In this document: positions 34,634 to 42,702 of the stretch, piece after piece | How positions within the stretch are numbered: the stretch's first letter is position 1 | Layout of the letters: every line of letters starts with the position of its first letter | Assembly (NCBI RefSeq): GCF_002251735.1 | Contig: NZ_NOXS01000030.1 | Location: 1-64,000, forward strand | From: Elstera cyanobacteriorum | GTDB taxonomy: Bacteria > Pseudomonadota > Alphaproteobacteria > Elsterales > Elsteraceae | Direction: 5' to 3' | Length of the DNA: 64,000 nucleotides | Position numbers and translations under genes: made by a program | The notes under the pieces: model-generated | Database searches by the model: none | Told to the model about the DNA's origin: nothing | What the model saw: the letters and a program-made list of their open reading frames with translations, nothing else

Positions 34634-35920
34634 TTAGCGCTCGATCAACACGGCCAGTATCGCGGGCAAGGCGGCACTGGCCAACGCGGCCCCGGAGCGG
34701 GGTAAGCACATGCCGGATCGGTACAACAAGCCCCATTGCACGGTAACTCCTGCCGCCATAAGACCGATCCCAGCAAGTGCAATGCGGTGCGACGTGACCG
34801 GCACAAACAGCATGACCAGCTCGATGACGCCCCAGGCAAACAAACCCACCAACAGAAGCGTCGGCGCGGCCTTCATACCAAGCCCCTGACGACCAAGCGA
34901 ATTTTCGAACAAGGCGAGCGCCGCCCAAAGCACGGTCTGCCCGGCAACAAGCCCGACCGTTAGGCGCGATAAATCAGGAAAATCCGGCGCAATGACCGGC
35001 GCAACCAGCGGCCACACCAGCATCACGAGACAGCCGAGCCCCGCTAATCCGATCAGAATTGCCGACAAAACCTTATCGCAGCGGTCGGCGGGCCAAATGT
35101 AGAAGTTGCGGAAATTCCAAGTCATCAAAAGCTGATAGACAATTAAGAGCAGCAGACAAAGGCGGGCGGCCAGGGCCAAAGCGCCAACATCGGCAAGCGA
35201 TAGGAACCGCCCCGCCAGCAAGCGCGGTGCCGCCACGAAGGCCGCCAGCACAAGGCCAGTCGCCAATAGCGGCAGCCCTTCCCGCATAGCCTTGCGCCAA
35301 TTAATCCAGAGGCCGGGGATGCGGAAACGATGCAAGGTGATTGCACCACCCATCACCAAGAGAAGGGCGATGGCCCACAACCCGTAGAGCGAGGCGGACA
35401 TGTCGGGCGTGATCTGCAAAACCGTCAGCAGCCCCGCGCCAATCCCGATCAAAACCAGGGTGCCATTATCGACCCAAGTGGAGATGAACTTCTGCCCCTC
35501 GGCACGGGCCCAAAAGCTGAGATTATATTGCGCCCCATAAATCGCCGCGAATACTAAGGTGAGCGGGACAATCCACAATGGCGTCGCGACCGCCGCCGCC
35601 ATGCTGGCCAGGACGAGGGGCGTCGCTGACAGTAAGAAGGCCAAGGCCAGCAGGTCAGTCACGCGCTCGTGCCCGAGCAGTAATCGTAAGCGCGCCGTTG
35701 CTTGGGGGACGCCCAACCCCACAGCATTGCCGAGCAATCCGGCAACCGATAGAGCCAGTTCAACCCCACCATAGAGATCGGCGCTCAATAACCGAGGCAG
35801 CAGTAAGACGCCTAAAAACGCCAGCCCCCTGGCCCCCCCGTAAGACGCGAGGAACAGCCCAACCGTGATAAGGCGGCGAAGGCGACCCACGCGGCTAATC
35901 AAGCGACAAGCGGCGGCCAT
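34634..35920 (-). CDS. Polysaccharide flippase (Wzx-like, MOP superfamily)
   Basis: A 428-residue protein with about 12 TM helices and the N-terminal GLFLASYGGARGLAFLG stretch, as in oligosaccharide flippases. It would move lipid-linked repeat units across the inner membrane. It is the last gene of the leftward export operon (barrel, Wza-like, Wzc-like, flippase) and overlaps the Wzc-like gene by 26 bases on the same strand. No strong ribosome-binding site is visible, consistent with coupled translation. Confidence 0.85.
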   Translation of the reverse strand: MAAACRLISRVGRLRRLITVGLFLASYGGARGLAFLGVLLLPRLLSADLYGGVELALSVAGLLGNAVGLGVPQATARLRLLLGHERVTDLLALAFLLSATPLVLASMAAAVATPLWIVPLTLVFAAIYGAQYNLSFWARAEGQKFISTWVDNGTLVLIGIGAGLLTVLQITPDMSASLYGLWAIALLLVMGGAITLHRFRIPGLWINWRKAMREGLPLLATGLVLAAFVAAPRLLAGRFLSLADVGALALAARLCLLLLIVYQLLMTWNFRNFYIWPADRCDKVLSAILIGLAGLGCLVMLVWPLVAPVIAPDFPDLSRLTVGLVAGQTVLWAALALFENSLGRQGLGMKAAPTLLLVGLFAWGVIELVMLFVPVTSHRIALAGIGLMAAGVTVQWGLLYRSGMCLPRSGAALASAALPAILAVLIER

Positions 35921-38087
35921 CGGTGTAGCGATCGAACAACCCAGGTTCGATCTTATTCAACACCAGGCCGACAGCGCGGCTATGACTTTGCACGAGGCGG
36001 CGGACAGCGCGGGCGATCATATGCGTTTGCGTTTGCCGCCATTGGGCTACCAGCAGCGTGGCGTCGGCCTGCTGGGCAATCAACAGACTATCCGAGACGG
36101 CGGTTGCGGGCGGGCTATCGAGAATCACCAAATCATAATGGCGCCGAACTTCTTTCAACAAACCGGCGAACAAGCGCCCGCTCAGGAGTTCCTGGGCCTT
36201 TTGCGGCGCGGGTTCCGTCGGGATGTAATGGAGCCCGCTGGCCTGATCGGTCCTAATCGGCGAGGTTCCGGTCTGCCCGTGTATCAGCAGATCATCGAGA
36301 CCATTGGTGCCGGGAACCTTAAGATTACGGGCCAAGGCCGGCGTCCGCAGGTCGCAGTCGATCAACAGCACGCGTGCCCCATCGAGGGCGGCAGAGCGGG
36401 CGAGACTAAGCGCCAGCAGGCTTTTCCCTTCGTTTGGAACCGCCGAGGTCATCAGGATAACTTTCGGCGGGCTGGTGATGCTAGAAACGGTCAAAGCCGC
36501 GCGGATCGACCGGATGGCTTCGGCGAACGGGCCACCGCGCTGGGTCAGGACCAGATCGGCCCGCCCGCCCGACCGCAACAGCGCCCCGGCGCGCGGCACA
36601 AGCCCAAGGCAGGCGATGCCGACCTCGCGCTCCAACTGTTCGGCTGACCGAGCCGTCCGGTCGATCGCATCCAGTATCACGGCCAGAACCACCGCGACCG
36701 CCGCCGCAATGATGGCGGCGATAACCAAAATCAGGCCCCGACGCGGCTGATCGGGATATTTTGGCGGCTGAGCGGGGGAGACCACGCGGGCAAAGGGATT
36801 AACGAAATTTTCTTGGGTCGCGCCTTCCTGAATCCGCGTCAGAAAAGCATCCAGCACCGCGCGATTCGCATCAACGTCCCGTTCCAGTTCCCGTAACCTG
36901 ACTTCAGCGGGATTGGCTTGGGCGGCCTGCCGTTGCAGGGTTTCGAGACTGCTGCGTAACGACGCCTCGCGCGCCCGGGCGATATCCGCCTCTGCCCCGA
37001 TGGCCTGGGCGATCTTGGCGATTTCGCTGTCAATCTTCCGCCGCAGATCCTCCCGCTCGGCCCGAACGGCGATCATCGTCGGGTGTTTTTCGCCATAACG
37101 GTCGGTCAGTTCGGCTTCGCGGCGGATCACCTGGGCTTCCTGTTCGCGCAGGCGACCGACCAGGGGCGAATTAAGCACTTCGCCTAAGCTGGCAATATTG
37201 CCGCTGCTGCGCCCCTGCTGGATTTGCCGGAAGCGCGCGTCTTTTTCCGCCCGCTCTGCCGAAGCGATAATCAATTGATTATTGAGATTAGCGATCTGCT
37301 GCTGCGAGACGCTGGCCCCGCGCAGTTCGGCCAGATTGTTCTTTTCGCGAAACTGCTGGACTGCAAGCTCCGACCGACGAACCTGCGTGCGCAACTCCTC
37401 CGCCCGCTCGTTCAACCACCCGTTGATGCGCTTGACCGTCTGGACCCGCTCCTCCTCCTGGCCGGACAGGTAGAGGCTGACCAAGCGATTCGCAACGGCC
37501 GAGGCTAGTGCAGGATCGACGGAGCGGAACTGCACCCGGATCACATAGGATCGGCCATCGGTCATCACCGATAGATTGCCGTTGAAGCGGTTAACGAGCT
37601 CGTCCATCTCCATCGGTGGCGACGGCGACGGGGCAAACCATCCTTGTATCGCGTCGGGCAACCCGAGCGTCCGCGCCATCCGCCCCAACGGCCCCAACTG
37701 ATTGCGCGCATATTCTGGATGGTCGGCGATGTTCAAGGTCTGAATGACTTTTGCCGCCAGGGGCCAGGACTGCAGCACCTGCACTTCTGTGCGGACGATG
37801 GGGAAATCCAGCGTCACGCCGGTAATGAAGTTCGGAATTTCCTGCACATTGACGCGGCGGGTGTCCAGCGCCACCGTCGCTTCGGCGGTATAACCGCGCG
37901 GTTGGGCGATCACCCACAAAATGGCGAGCGCCACAATCGTTCCGAAAACGATCAGCATCACCAGAAAACGGCGGCGCAACAGACTGAACAGTCGCCCGAC
38001 GTTAAACAGCTCGTTCTCCTCCTGCATCGGCGCAGGTGGCGGGAGGAGCGTCGCTGGGGGCGGGGCGGCGGGTTGCAGTTGTGTCAT
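35895..38087 (-). CDS. Wzc/GumC-like tyrosine autokinase and chain-length regulator
   Basis: About 730 residues. TM1 near 40-60, a periplasmic Wzz-type domain with long coiled coils (about 70-420), and TM2 near 440-460. The cytoplasmic BY-kinase follows, with Walker A SAVPNEGKSLLA near 550, Walker A' LLIDCDLRTPAL, and DYDLVILDSPP-type Walker B. The tail GLFDRYTDGRRLSLD has only one Tyr, not the Tyr cluster of E. coli Wzc, so autophosphorylation control may be simpler. The start at 38087 has GGGGGCAGG before it; the longer reading overlaps the upstream gene. Confidence 0.92.
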   Translation of the reverse strand: MTQLQPAAPPPATLLPPPAPMQEENELFNVGRLFSLLRRRFLVMLIVFGTIVALAILWVIAQPRGYTAEATVALDTRRVNVQEIPNFITGVTLDFPIVRTEVQVLQSWPLAAKVIQTLNIADHPEYARNQLGPLGRMARTLGLPDAIQGWFAPSPSPPMEMDELVNRFNGNLSVMTDGRSYVIRVQFRSVDPALASAVANRLVSLYLSGQEEERVQTVKRINGWLNERAEELRTQVRRSELAVQQFREKNNLAELRGASVSQQQIANLNNQLIIASAERAEKDARFRQIQQGRSSGNIASLGEVLNSPLVGRLREQEAQVIRREAELTDRYGEKHPTMIAVRAEREDLRRKIDSEIAKIAQAIGAEADIARAREASLRSSLETLQRQAAQANPAEVRLRELERDVDANRAVLDAFLTRIQEGATQENFVNPFARVVSPAQPPKYPDQPRRGLILVIAAIIAAAVAVVLAVILDAIDRTARSAEQLEREVGIACLGLVPRAGALLRSGGRADLVLTQRGGPFAEAIRSIRAALTVSSITSPPKVILMTSAVPNEGKSLLALSLARSAALDGARVLLIDCDLRTPALARNLKVPGTNGLDDLLIHGQTGTSPIRTDQASGLHYIPTEPAPQKAQELLSGRLFAGLLKEVRRHYDLVILDSPPATAVSDSLLIAQQADATLLVAQWRQTQTHMIARAVRRLVQSHSRAVGLVLNKIEPGLFDRYTDGRRLSLD

Positions 38088-38097
38088 CCTGCCCCCG

Positions 38098-38658
38098 TCA
38101 GAAAAAACGTTCGGGAACACGGATGATATCGCCCGGCAGCACGGGCGTATCGTCGGTTGCCTCGAGTTCGGTCTTCTGACCGTTGACCAGTCGGGTCACG
38201 AGCAAGCGGCCCTGGCGCGCGCGCGGCGTATAGCCGCCCGCCAGCACGACCGCATTGACCATGCGCATGCCGTTCACATAGGCATAGCCGCCGGGTAGGC
38301 GCACCTCGCCATAAATGTAAAAAGGCCGATAGGTGAGAATGACCGCCGTCACCCGGGGATTCTTAAGATACCCCCCTGCCAGCGCTTTGGTGATCAGCGC
38401 TTCAAGTTCCATCAGCCGCAGGCCGCCCGCCTGGATCGTTCCGATCAACGGCAGGGCGAGTTGCCCGGTTCCATCGATATCGAAATCCCCCGATAGATCC
38501 GGTTCGTTGAAGACATGAACCCGAACTTTATCGCCCGGACCCAGGCGGTATTCGCCAATCCCAACCTCTGGCACCGGGGTTTGCCCAGCCGCGCCAAAGG
38601 CTTTCCCGAGGATCAGGGAAACCGGAAGCAAAGCAAGGCAGCGGCGCCGGGTGATCAT
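38098..38658 (-). CDS. Polysaccharide export protein (Wza/GumB-like)
   Basis: A 186-residue protein with a basic signal (ITRRRCLALLPVS...) whose Cys might be a lipid site, though the surroundings are not a perfect lipobox. The poly-export domain (YRLGPGDKVRVHVFNEPDLSG) is followed by one SLBB-type domain (FYIYGEVRLPGGYAYVNGM). It forms the periplasmic/outer-membrane channel for the polymer. It is shorter than Wza (about 380), as in GumB/ExoF-type proteins. It lies between the barrel gene and the Wzc-like gene. Confidence 0.9.
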   Translation of the reverse strand: MITRRRCLALLPVSLILGKAFGAAGQTPVPEVGIGEYRLGPGDKVRVHVFNEPDLSGDFDIDGTGQLALPLIGTIQAGGLRLMELEALITKALAGGYLKNPRVTAVILTYRPFYIYGEVRLPGGYAYVNGMRMVNAVVLAGGYTPRARQGRLLVTRLVNGQKTELEATDDTPVLPGDIIRVPERFF

Positions 38659-38683
38659 TATCAGCTTTCAGGCCGGGGCGATC

Positions 38684-40018
38684 TTAGAAGCTGGACACAA
38701 AGCGAAGCACACCGATGTTCCGGTCAAAATTACTGTCGGGCAAGGTTCCATCCCGGCGGCTAAAGTTATATTCGGCCTGCGCCCTAAAATTTCGGTTAAT
38801 AAACCAGGTCGCCCGCGCGCCAACCGACAGAATATCGGTTTGATCCGGGCTATGAACGTAATCAAGCGTACGGGTGGAGACATTTGCCCCGAGCAATAGA
38901 TCGGACTGCAACTGATGCTCGATCCCGAACCAATAGGTGGTTCCGATGTAGGCGACCGACGGTCCAACCGCCGTCTCGCCCACCGCGCGCACTGCCTGCC
39001 CACGCAGCGAGGTCGCGCGCGTCACATTCCACAGCAGGCTTGCCCGGGCGGTCATCGCTGAAACCGAACCGAATTTCGCATCGTCGATATCACGCTCGGC
39101 ATAACCGACCGCGACCTCGCCGGACCATAGCCCCCCCAGCGCAAAGGAAAAGCCGCTGTTAACGGTCGGCCCCGTTGAATTGCGACTGCTCAGCCCATTG
39201 CCCCTCGGGCGGTCATAGGTGCGGTTCTGCCAGCCGCCTTCTCCGAAGACCGAAAAATCTGGGCTAAGCGCATAGCTAACCCGCCCTAGCCCCCCCAGGG
39301 TGGCATAGCTGCGGTCGGCGCCGTCTATCGTCCGCCCGTTCACCCCGGTCCCCGACTGAAACTCATAGGAGCTACCACTGCCTTCCAGGCGAAAACTAAG
39401 ATCACCCAGTTGCTGCTGGAAGGCGATGTTCCCCGCGGTCAGATCGAACGGGGTAGGCTCCCGCGTTCGCACCTCATTCTCGGGATCGCCCCGTAAATCA
39501 TGGAAACGCTGCCGCTTCACCGCCCCCGTCAGAACGCTGCCGGTGGCGATATCGAGACCGCCGCCCAGGCTAACGCGGTAGTTCTCCACATTCTCACTTT
39601 TTTCCGACGCATAACGCTTCGCTTCCGCTGAAACGGCGGCTTGCAGCAGGTGACGCGACCAGTTGGATTGAAGTTCCGCTTCTGGCGTCAGTACACCAAT
39701 GGCGCTGGCTTGCGAGTTCCGCGGGCGCGCATAAATATTATCGGAATATCCAATATCGGTCATGAGCCGCGGCGTGAGCGTAAAGCCGCCAAGGGTCATG
39801 CCGGGCGGGCTGAACTCGGGATAAGCCCGGGTCATCACGCCTGGCTGATCTTCGCCGGAGGGATCCCTCGGATCTTGTGGCGGCTGGTTCTCGATCAGGA
39901 TTGGGCGATGATAACTCTGCGCGACGGCCATGCTGCTGATCGTCGCCAAAAGCACCGCGAGGGTGGACGGCAAAAGAGAACGATGTGGCGGGCGGCAGGG
40001 CGGAATCATGGCGGGCAT
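38684..40018 (-). CDS. Outer-membrane beta-barrel protein of EPS operon
   Basis: A 444-residue protein with a signal peptide (STLAVLLATISSMAVA), a short proline-rich head, and a barrel made of alternating amphipathic strands that ends in Phe (RFVSSF), the outer-membrane insertion signal. It is similar in type to the barrel proteins found beside Wza-like genes in alphaproteobacteria, which may help the polymer leave the cell. It is first in the leftward operon. The start is uncertain (40018 or 40009). Confidence 0.82.
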   Translation of the reverse strand: MPAMIPPCRPPHRSLLPSTLAVLLATISSMAVAQSYHRPILIENQPPQDPRDPSGEDQPGVMTRAYPEFSPPGMTLGGFTLTPRLMTDIGYSDNIYARPRNSQASAIGVLTPEAELQSNWSRHLLQAAVSAEAKRYASEKSENVENYRVSLGGGLDIATGSVLTGAVKRQRFHDLRGDPENEVRTREPTPFDLTAGNIAFQQQLGDLSFRLEGSGSSYEFQSGTGVNGRTIDGADRSYATLGGLGRVSYALSPDFSVFGEGGWQNRTYDRPRGNGLSSRNSTGPTVNSGFSFALGGLWSGEVAVGYAERDIDDAKFGSVSAMTARASLLWNVTRATSLRGQAVRAVGETAVGPSVAYIGTTYWFGIEHQLQSDLLLGANVSTRTLDYVHSPDQTDILSVGARATWFINRNFRAQAEYNFSRRDGTLPDSNFDRNIGVLRFVSSF

Positions 40019-40020
40019 CC

Positions 40021-40107
40021 ACTGTCAGACAGTCCGACATACGTTTATCTGATTTTATAAAACTTTTCTATAACAAATTGACAAAGCGTGATTCTTTCTG
40101 GTTTATG
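40021..40107. promoter_or_regulatory. AT-rich divergent promoter region of EPS genes
   Basis: Rightward: TTGACA (40078-40083), then GTTTATG after 17-18 bases, aimed at the polymerase gene. Leftward: TATAAA (complement of 40054-40059) with an overlapping -35-like TTGTCA, spacer 19. A perfect inverted repeat ACTGTC-A-GACAGT (40021-40033) sits directly before the barrel gene start. Confidence 0.5.
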
Positions 40108-40186
40108 CTGAATGACCTAGGGGGCCTAGCAGCCCCCAACCGACCATCGGTGATGCCGTTTGATCCGCAGTGGAGACACCGGAACG

Positions 40187-41512
40187 ATGAGCTTTGAGGT
40201 CAAGCCTGTTCCAATCCGCTTGTCGGGGCGCTTTCTCCGCCGCCTCGAGCCCGTGCGCGTGGCGGTGATGGGGCTGTTGACCTATTTGTTGCTGGTTGCG
40301 GTTGCGCCCCTGCGGTCAACGGTCACGGACCCATCGGTCATGGCGATTGTTTATGCTGCTCTGGGGTACCTTGGCCTTGCGGTCGGGGCACTCCTCTACC
40401 ATACACTCTTCCCTCAGAAAGCCGCGCCCACGCTGCTGCTGTCCGCGCCGCTTCCAAAACGCTTGTTCTTAATCGCCCTCGGCCTATCGAGCCTGGGCGT
40501 CGCCATGCGCATCATCGACCGGCTAGTGCTGCGCAGTGTGCCTATTGGTGAGGATTTCGCCTCTGTTCGCGCCCAATTGGAAGCGACCAGCGCCTCGCCG
40601 CTCTCGGCCGCCAGCGCGATTATCTATCCAATTTGCTTTGGCATTATCTTTTTTTATTTTTGTTTGCGAAAAGAAGACCGTAGCAGAACGCTAGGCATCA
40701 TCTCGACAATCGTCTTTCTATACCCATCCCTTGAAGCAAATTTATCGGGCACGCGGTCTCAAATGATTGTCAGCCTTGGCTTCATACTATTGACCCGCTC
40801 AATTCTCGTAGATAATTTGAAGTGGTTACGGAATCCGATTGCTTTAACTGTTGGATTTTTTCTTTTAATGAATCTATTCTTCTTAATATTTGAATTACGG
40901 CTTGAAGGTATGGGGATGGATTTTTATACATCCAGCCAAACCTCTGGTTACGCTTTCACCGTGCCTCCAAATAATTTTGCAACCTATTATCTTATTGAGA
41001 ACCGAGGCTTTTTAAGCTCTCTCATGGGAATAATTGTACATATAACACAGTATTATTGCCATTCCGGATACGAATATTTATATATTTTCGATAAATTACC
41101 GAACAAACCATTATGGGGCGCTTATAATTTCTTTCATATTTATAAATTTATCGGCATGGTGATTGGCGATACTTCTGTTAACGAGCTAATTGCCAACCTC
41201 GATATTCGAGTCGGCATTTTCGCGACATTCTTTGTCCCACTTTTCCTTGACTACCATTGGGGGGGACCCGTTTTTATGATTTTTGGCGGTTTTATTTTGT
41301 CACTTTTGTGGCGTGCCACCGCTCGGCAACCGACGGCGTGGTTTCCCCTAACCGCCTACATGAGCATCGTACTGTTCCTCATACCGGTAACGAGTTTTAT
41401 TTTTACGGCCCAGGGGCTTTACATCATCGTCTCGTTGCTGACGATGGGGGTTTTGATCCATCGTCTTGACGCCAGCGGGCGCCGCCTCACTGCAACGATG
41501 CGTAAAGGCTGA
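40187..41512 (+). CDS. Wzy-like oligosaccharide repeat-unit polymerase
   Basis: A 441-residue protein with about ten TM helices and one longer hydrophilic loop near 260-300 with aromatic residues and Asn. Sequence is divergent, as is normal for Wzy polymerases, so the call rests on topology and context: flippase, Wzc and Wza genes are adjacent. The stretch from about 40630 to 41290 is strikingly AT-rich against its neighbours, a common sign of an imported polymerase gene. GGAGA lies 11 bases before the ATG at 40187. It overlaps the convergent glycosyltransferase by 26 bases. Confidence 0.75.
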   Translation: MSFEVKPVPIRLSGRFLRRLEPVRVAVMGLLTYLLLVAVAPLRSTVTDPSVMAIVYAALGYLGLAVGALLYHTLFPQKAAPTLLLSAPLPKRLFLIALGLSSLGVAMRIIDRLVLRSVPIGEDFASVRAQLEATSASPLSAASAIIYPICFGIIFFYFCLRKEDRSRTLGIISTIVFLYPSLEANLSGTRSQMIVSLGFILLTRSILVDNLKWLRNPIALTVGFFLLMNLFFLIFELRLEGMGMDFYTSSQTSGYAFTVPPNNFATYYLIENRGFLSSLMGIIVHITQYYCHSGYEYLYIFDKLPNKPLWGAYNFFHIYKFIGMVIGDTSVNELIANLDIRVGIFATFFVPLFLDYHWGGPVFMIFGGFILSLLWRATARQPTAWFPLTAYMSIVLFLIPVTSFIFTAQGLYIIVSLLTMGVLIHRLDASGRRLTATMRKG

Positions 41513-42605
41513 CCATCCGCTCCGCCGCCGCGCGAGCGCTATAAATATCAACCGCACGCTGCCGCCCCGCCGCGCCGAAAGTAGCGCGCAACGCAGGGTC
41601 ATTCCACAGGCGGTACAGCGCCTGTGTCAGAGCCGCTTGGTCGGCGGGGGGAACAGTCAGCCCGGTCAGCCCATCCAAACTCACCTCCGGCACCCCCGTC
41701 GGCAAACGGGTATTGATAACCGGCAGCCCTGCGGCCATTGCCTCGACTTGCACTAAGGCAAAGGTTTCCGAACGGTGGGTAGAGGATAGCACAAAAAACT
41801 CGGCCGCCGCATAATGGGCCGCCAGCTCGGCAGCCGAAACCCCGCCGCCCAGTGTAACCCGGTCCCGAAGACCAAGATCATTGATCATCCCTTGCAGATC
41901 GGCCTGTAGCGGACCATCCCCCAGGATAACCAACCGCAGATCGGGGACATCGACCGCCGCCCGAATCAGAACGTCGAAGCCCTTATAGTACACGAGCCGC
42001 CCGACGGCTAAGGCAAAGCGCCCACCGCGCGCCGCCTGGGTTGCGGCTTTCGCTGGCTCATCGGCCGCGGCGGCCAGAAACTCGTCGACGACCCGCCCGA
42101 AAGGAATAACGCGGATTTTATCCCGATAGGGGGGCAAGAAAGTGGAGTCGCGACGAATAAACTCGGCTGAACAATGGATGGCGGCAGCCCGGCGACACAG
42201 CGCATGCGCCAGCGGCGTCACCAGATGCTTTAAGAACTTCTGCCGCACGATATCGCTATGCCAAGTCACCACCAGCGGCGCCTTCGGCGGCCAGAGTGCG
42301 ATCAAAAGATCAACAAACGGATTGGGCGCATGCACATGAACAACATCGGCCCAGTGCCGCCAGCGCCGGTAGAGGCGGGTATAGGCCCGCGAGAGTGCCA
42401 TTGTGCCCACGGCAAACCGATAGGGTGCCCGTAAAACGGTAACCCCCGGGACCGGAGTCCGCGGGGCCGTATCGCCATCGTCGGCATGGACGAGCACAAT
42501 CACCTCATGCCCCAGCGCGGCTGCGCCTTCGGCCATACTGGCGACAACGGTTTCCATACCGCCAAATGCGGGCGGATAAAATTTGGCGACGTGCAGAATG
42601 CGCAT
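41487..42605 (-). CDS. Family 4 glycosyltransferase
   Basis: A 372-residue GT-B enzyme. The N-terminus has FYPPAFGGMETVVASMAEGAA, the nucleotide-sugar site appears as AVGRLVYYKGFDVLIRA near 190, and HRSETFALVQVEAMAAGLPVI carries the E-x7-E motif near 280. Such retaining enzymes add mannose, glucose or similar sugars to a lipid-linked repeat unit. Its end overlaps the polymerase gene. A terminator separates it from the upstream gene, so it has its own promoter, which is not obvious. Confidence 0.9.
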   Translation of the reverse strand: MRILHVAKFYPPAFGGMETVVASMAEGAAALGHEVIVLVHADDGDTAPRTPVPGVTVLRAPYRFAVGTMALSRAYTRLYRRWRHWADVVHVHAPNPFVDLLIALWPPKAPLVVTWHSDIVRQKFLKHLVTPLAHALCRRAAAIHCSAEFIRRDSTFLPPYRDKIRVIPFGRVVDEFLAAAADEPAKAATQAARGGRFALAVGRLVYYKGFDVLIRAAVDVPDLRLVILGDGPLQADLQGMINDLGLRDRVTLGGGVSAAELAAHYAAAEFFVLSSTHRSETFALVQVEAMAAGLPVINTRLPTGVPEVSLDGLTGLTVPPADQAALTQALYRLWNDPALRATFGAAGRQRAVDIYSARAAAERMVSLYASLQ

Positions 42606-42648
42606 GTAGAGCAGTTTACCGTGCGGCTAGCCTGCAACCAAAATAAAA

Positions 42649-42674
42649 CCGCCGCCTTCATGGAAAGGCGGCGG
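42649..42674 (-). terminator. Intrinsic terminator of the 582-residue protein gene
   Basis: A perfect 10-bp GC-rich stem (CCGCCGCCTT with AAGGCGGCGG) and a 6-base loop, followed on the minus strand by TTTTATTTT. It lies 29 bases after the stop of the leftward gene. Confidence 0.9.
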
Positions 42675-42702
42675 CTTAAACGTTAGCAGTCGTTATGACG
42701 GC

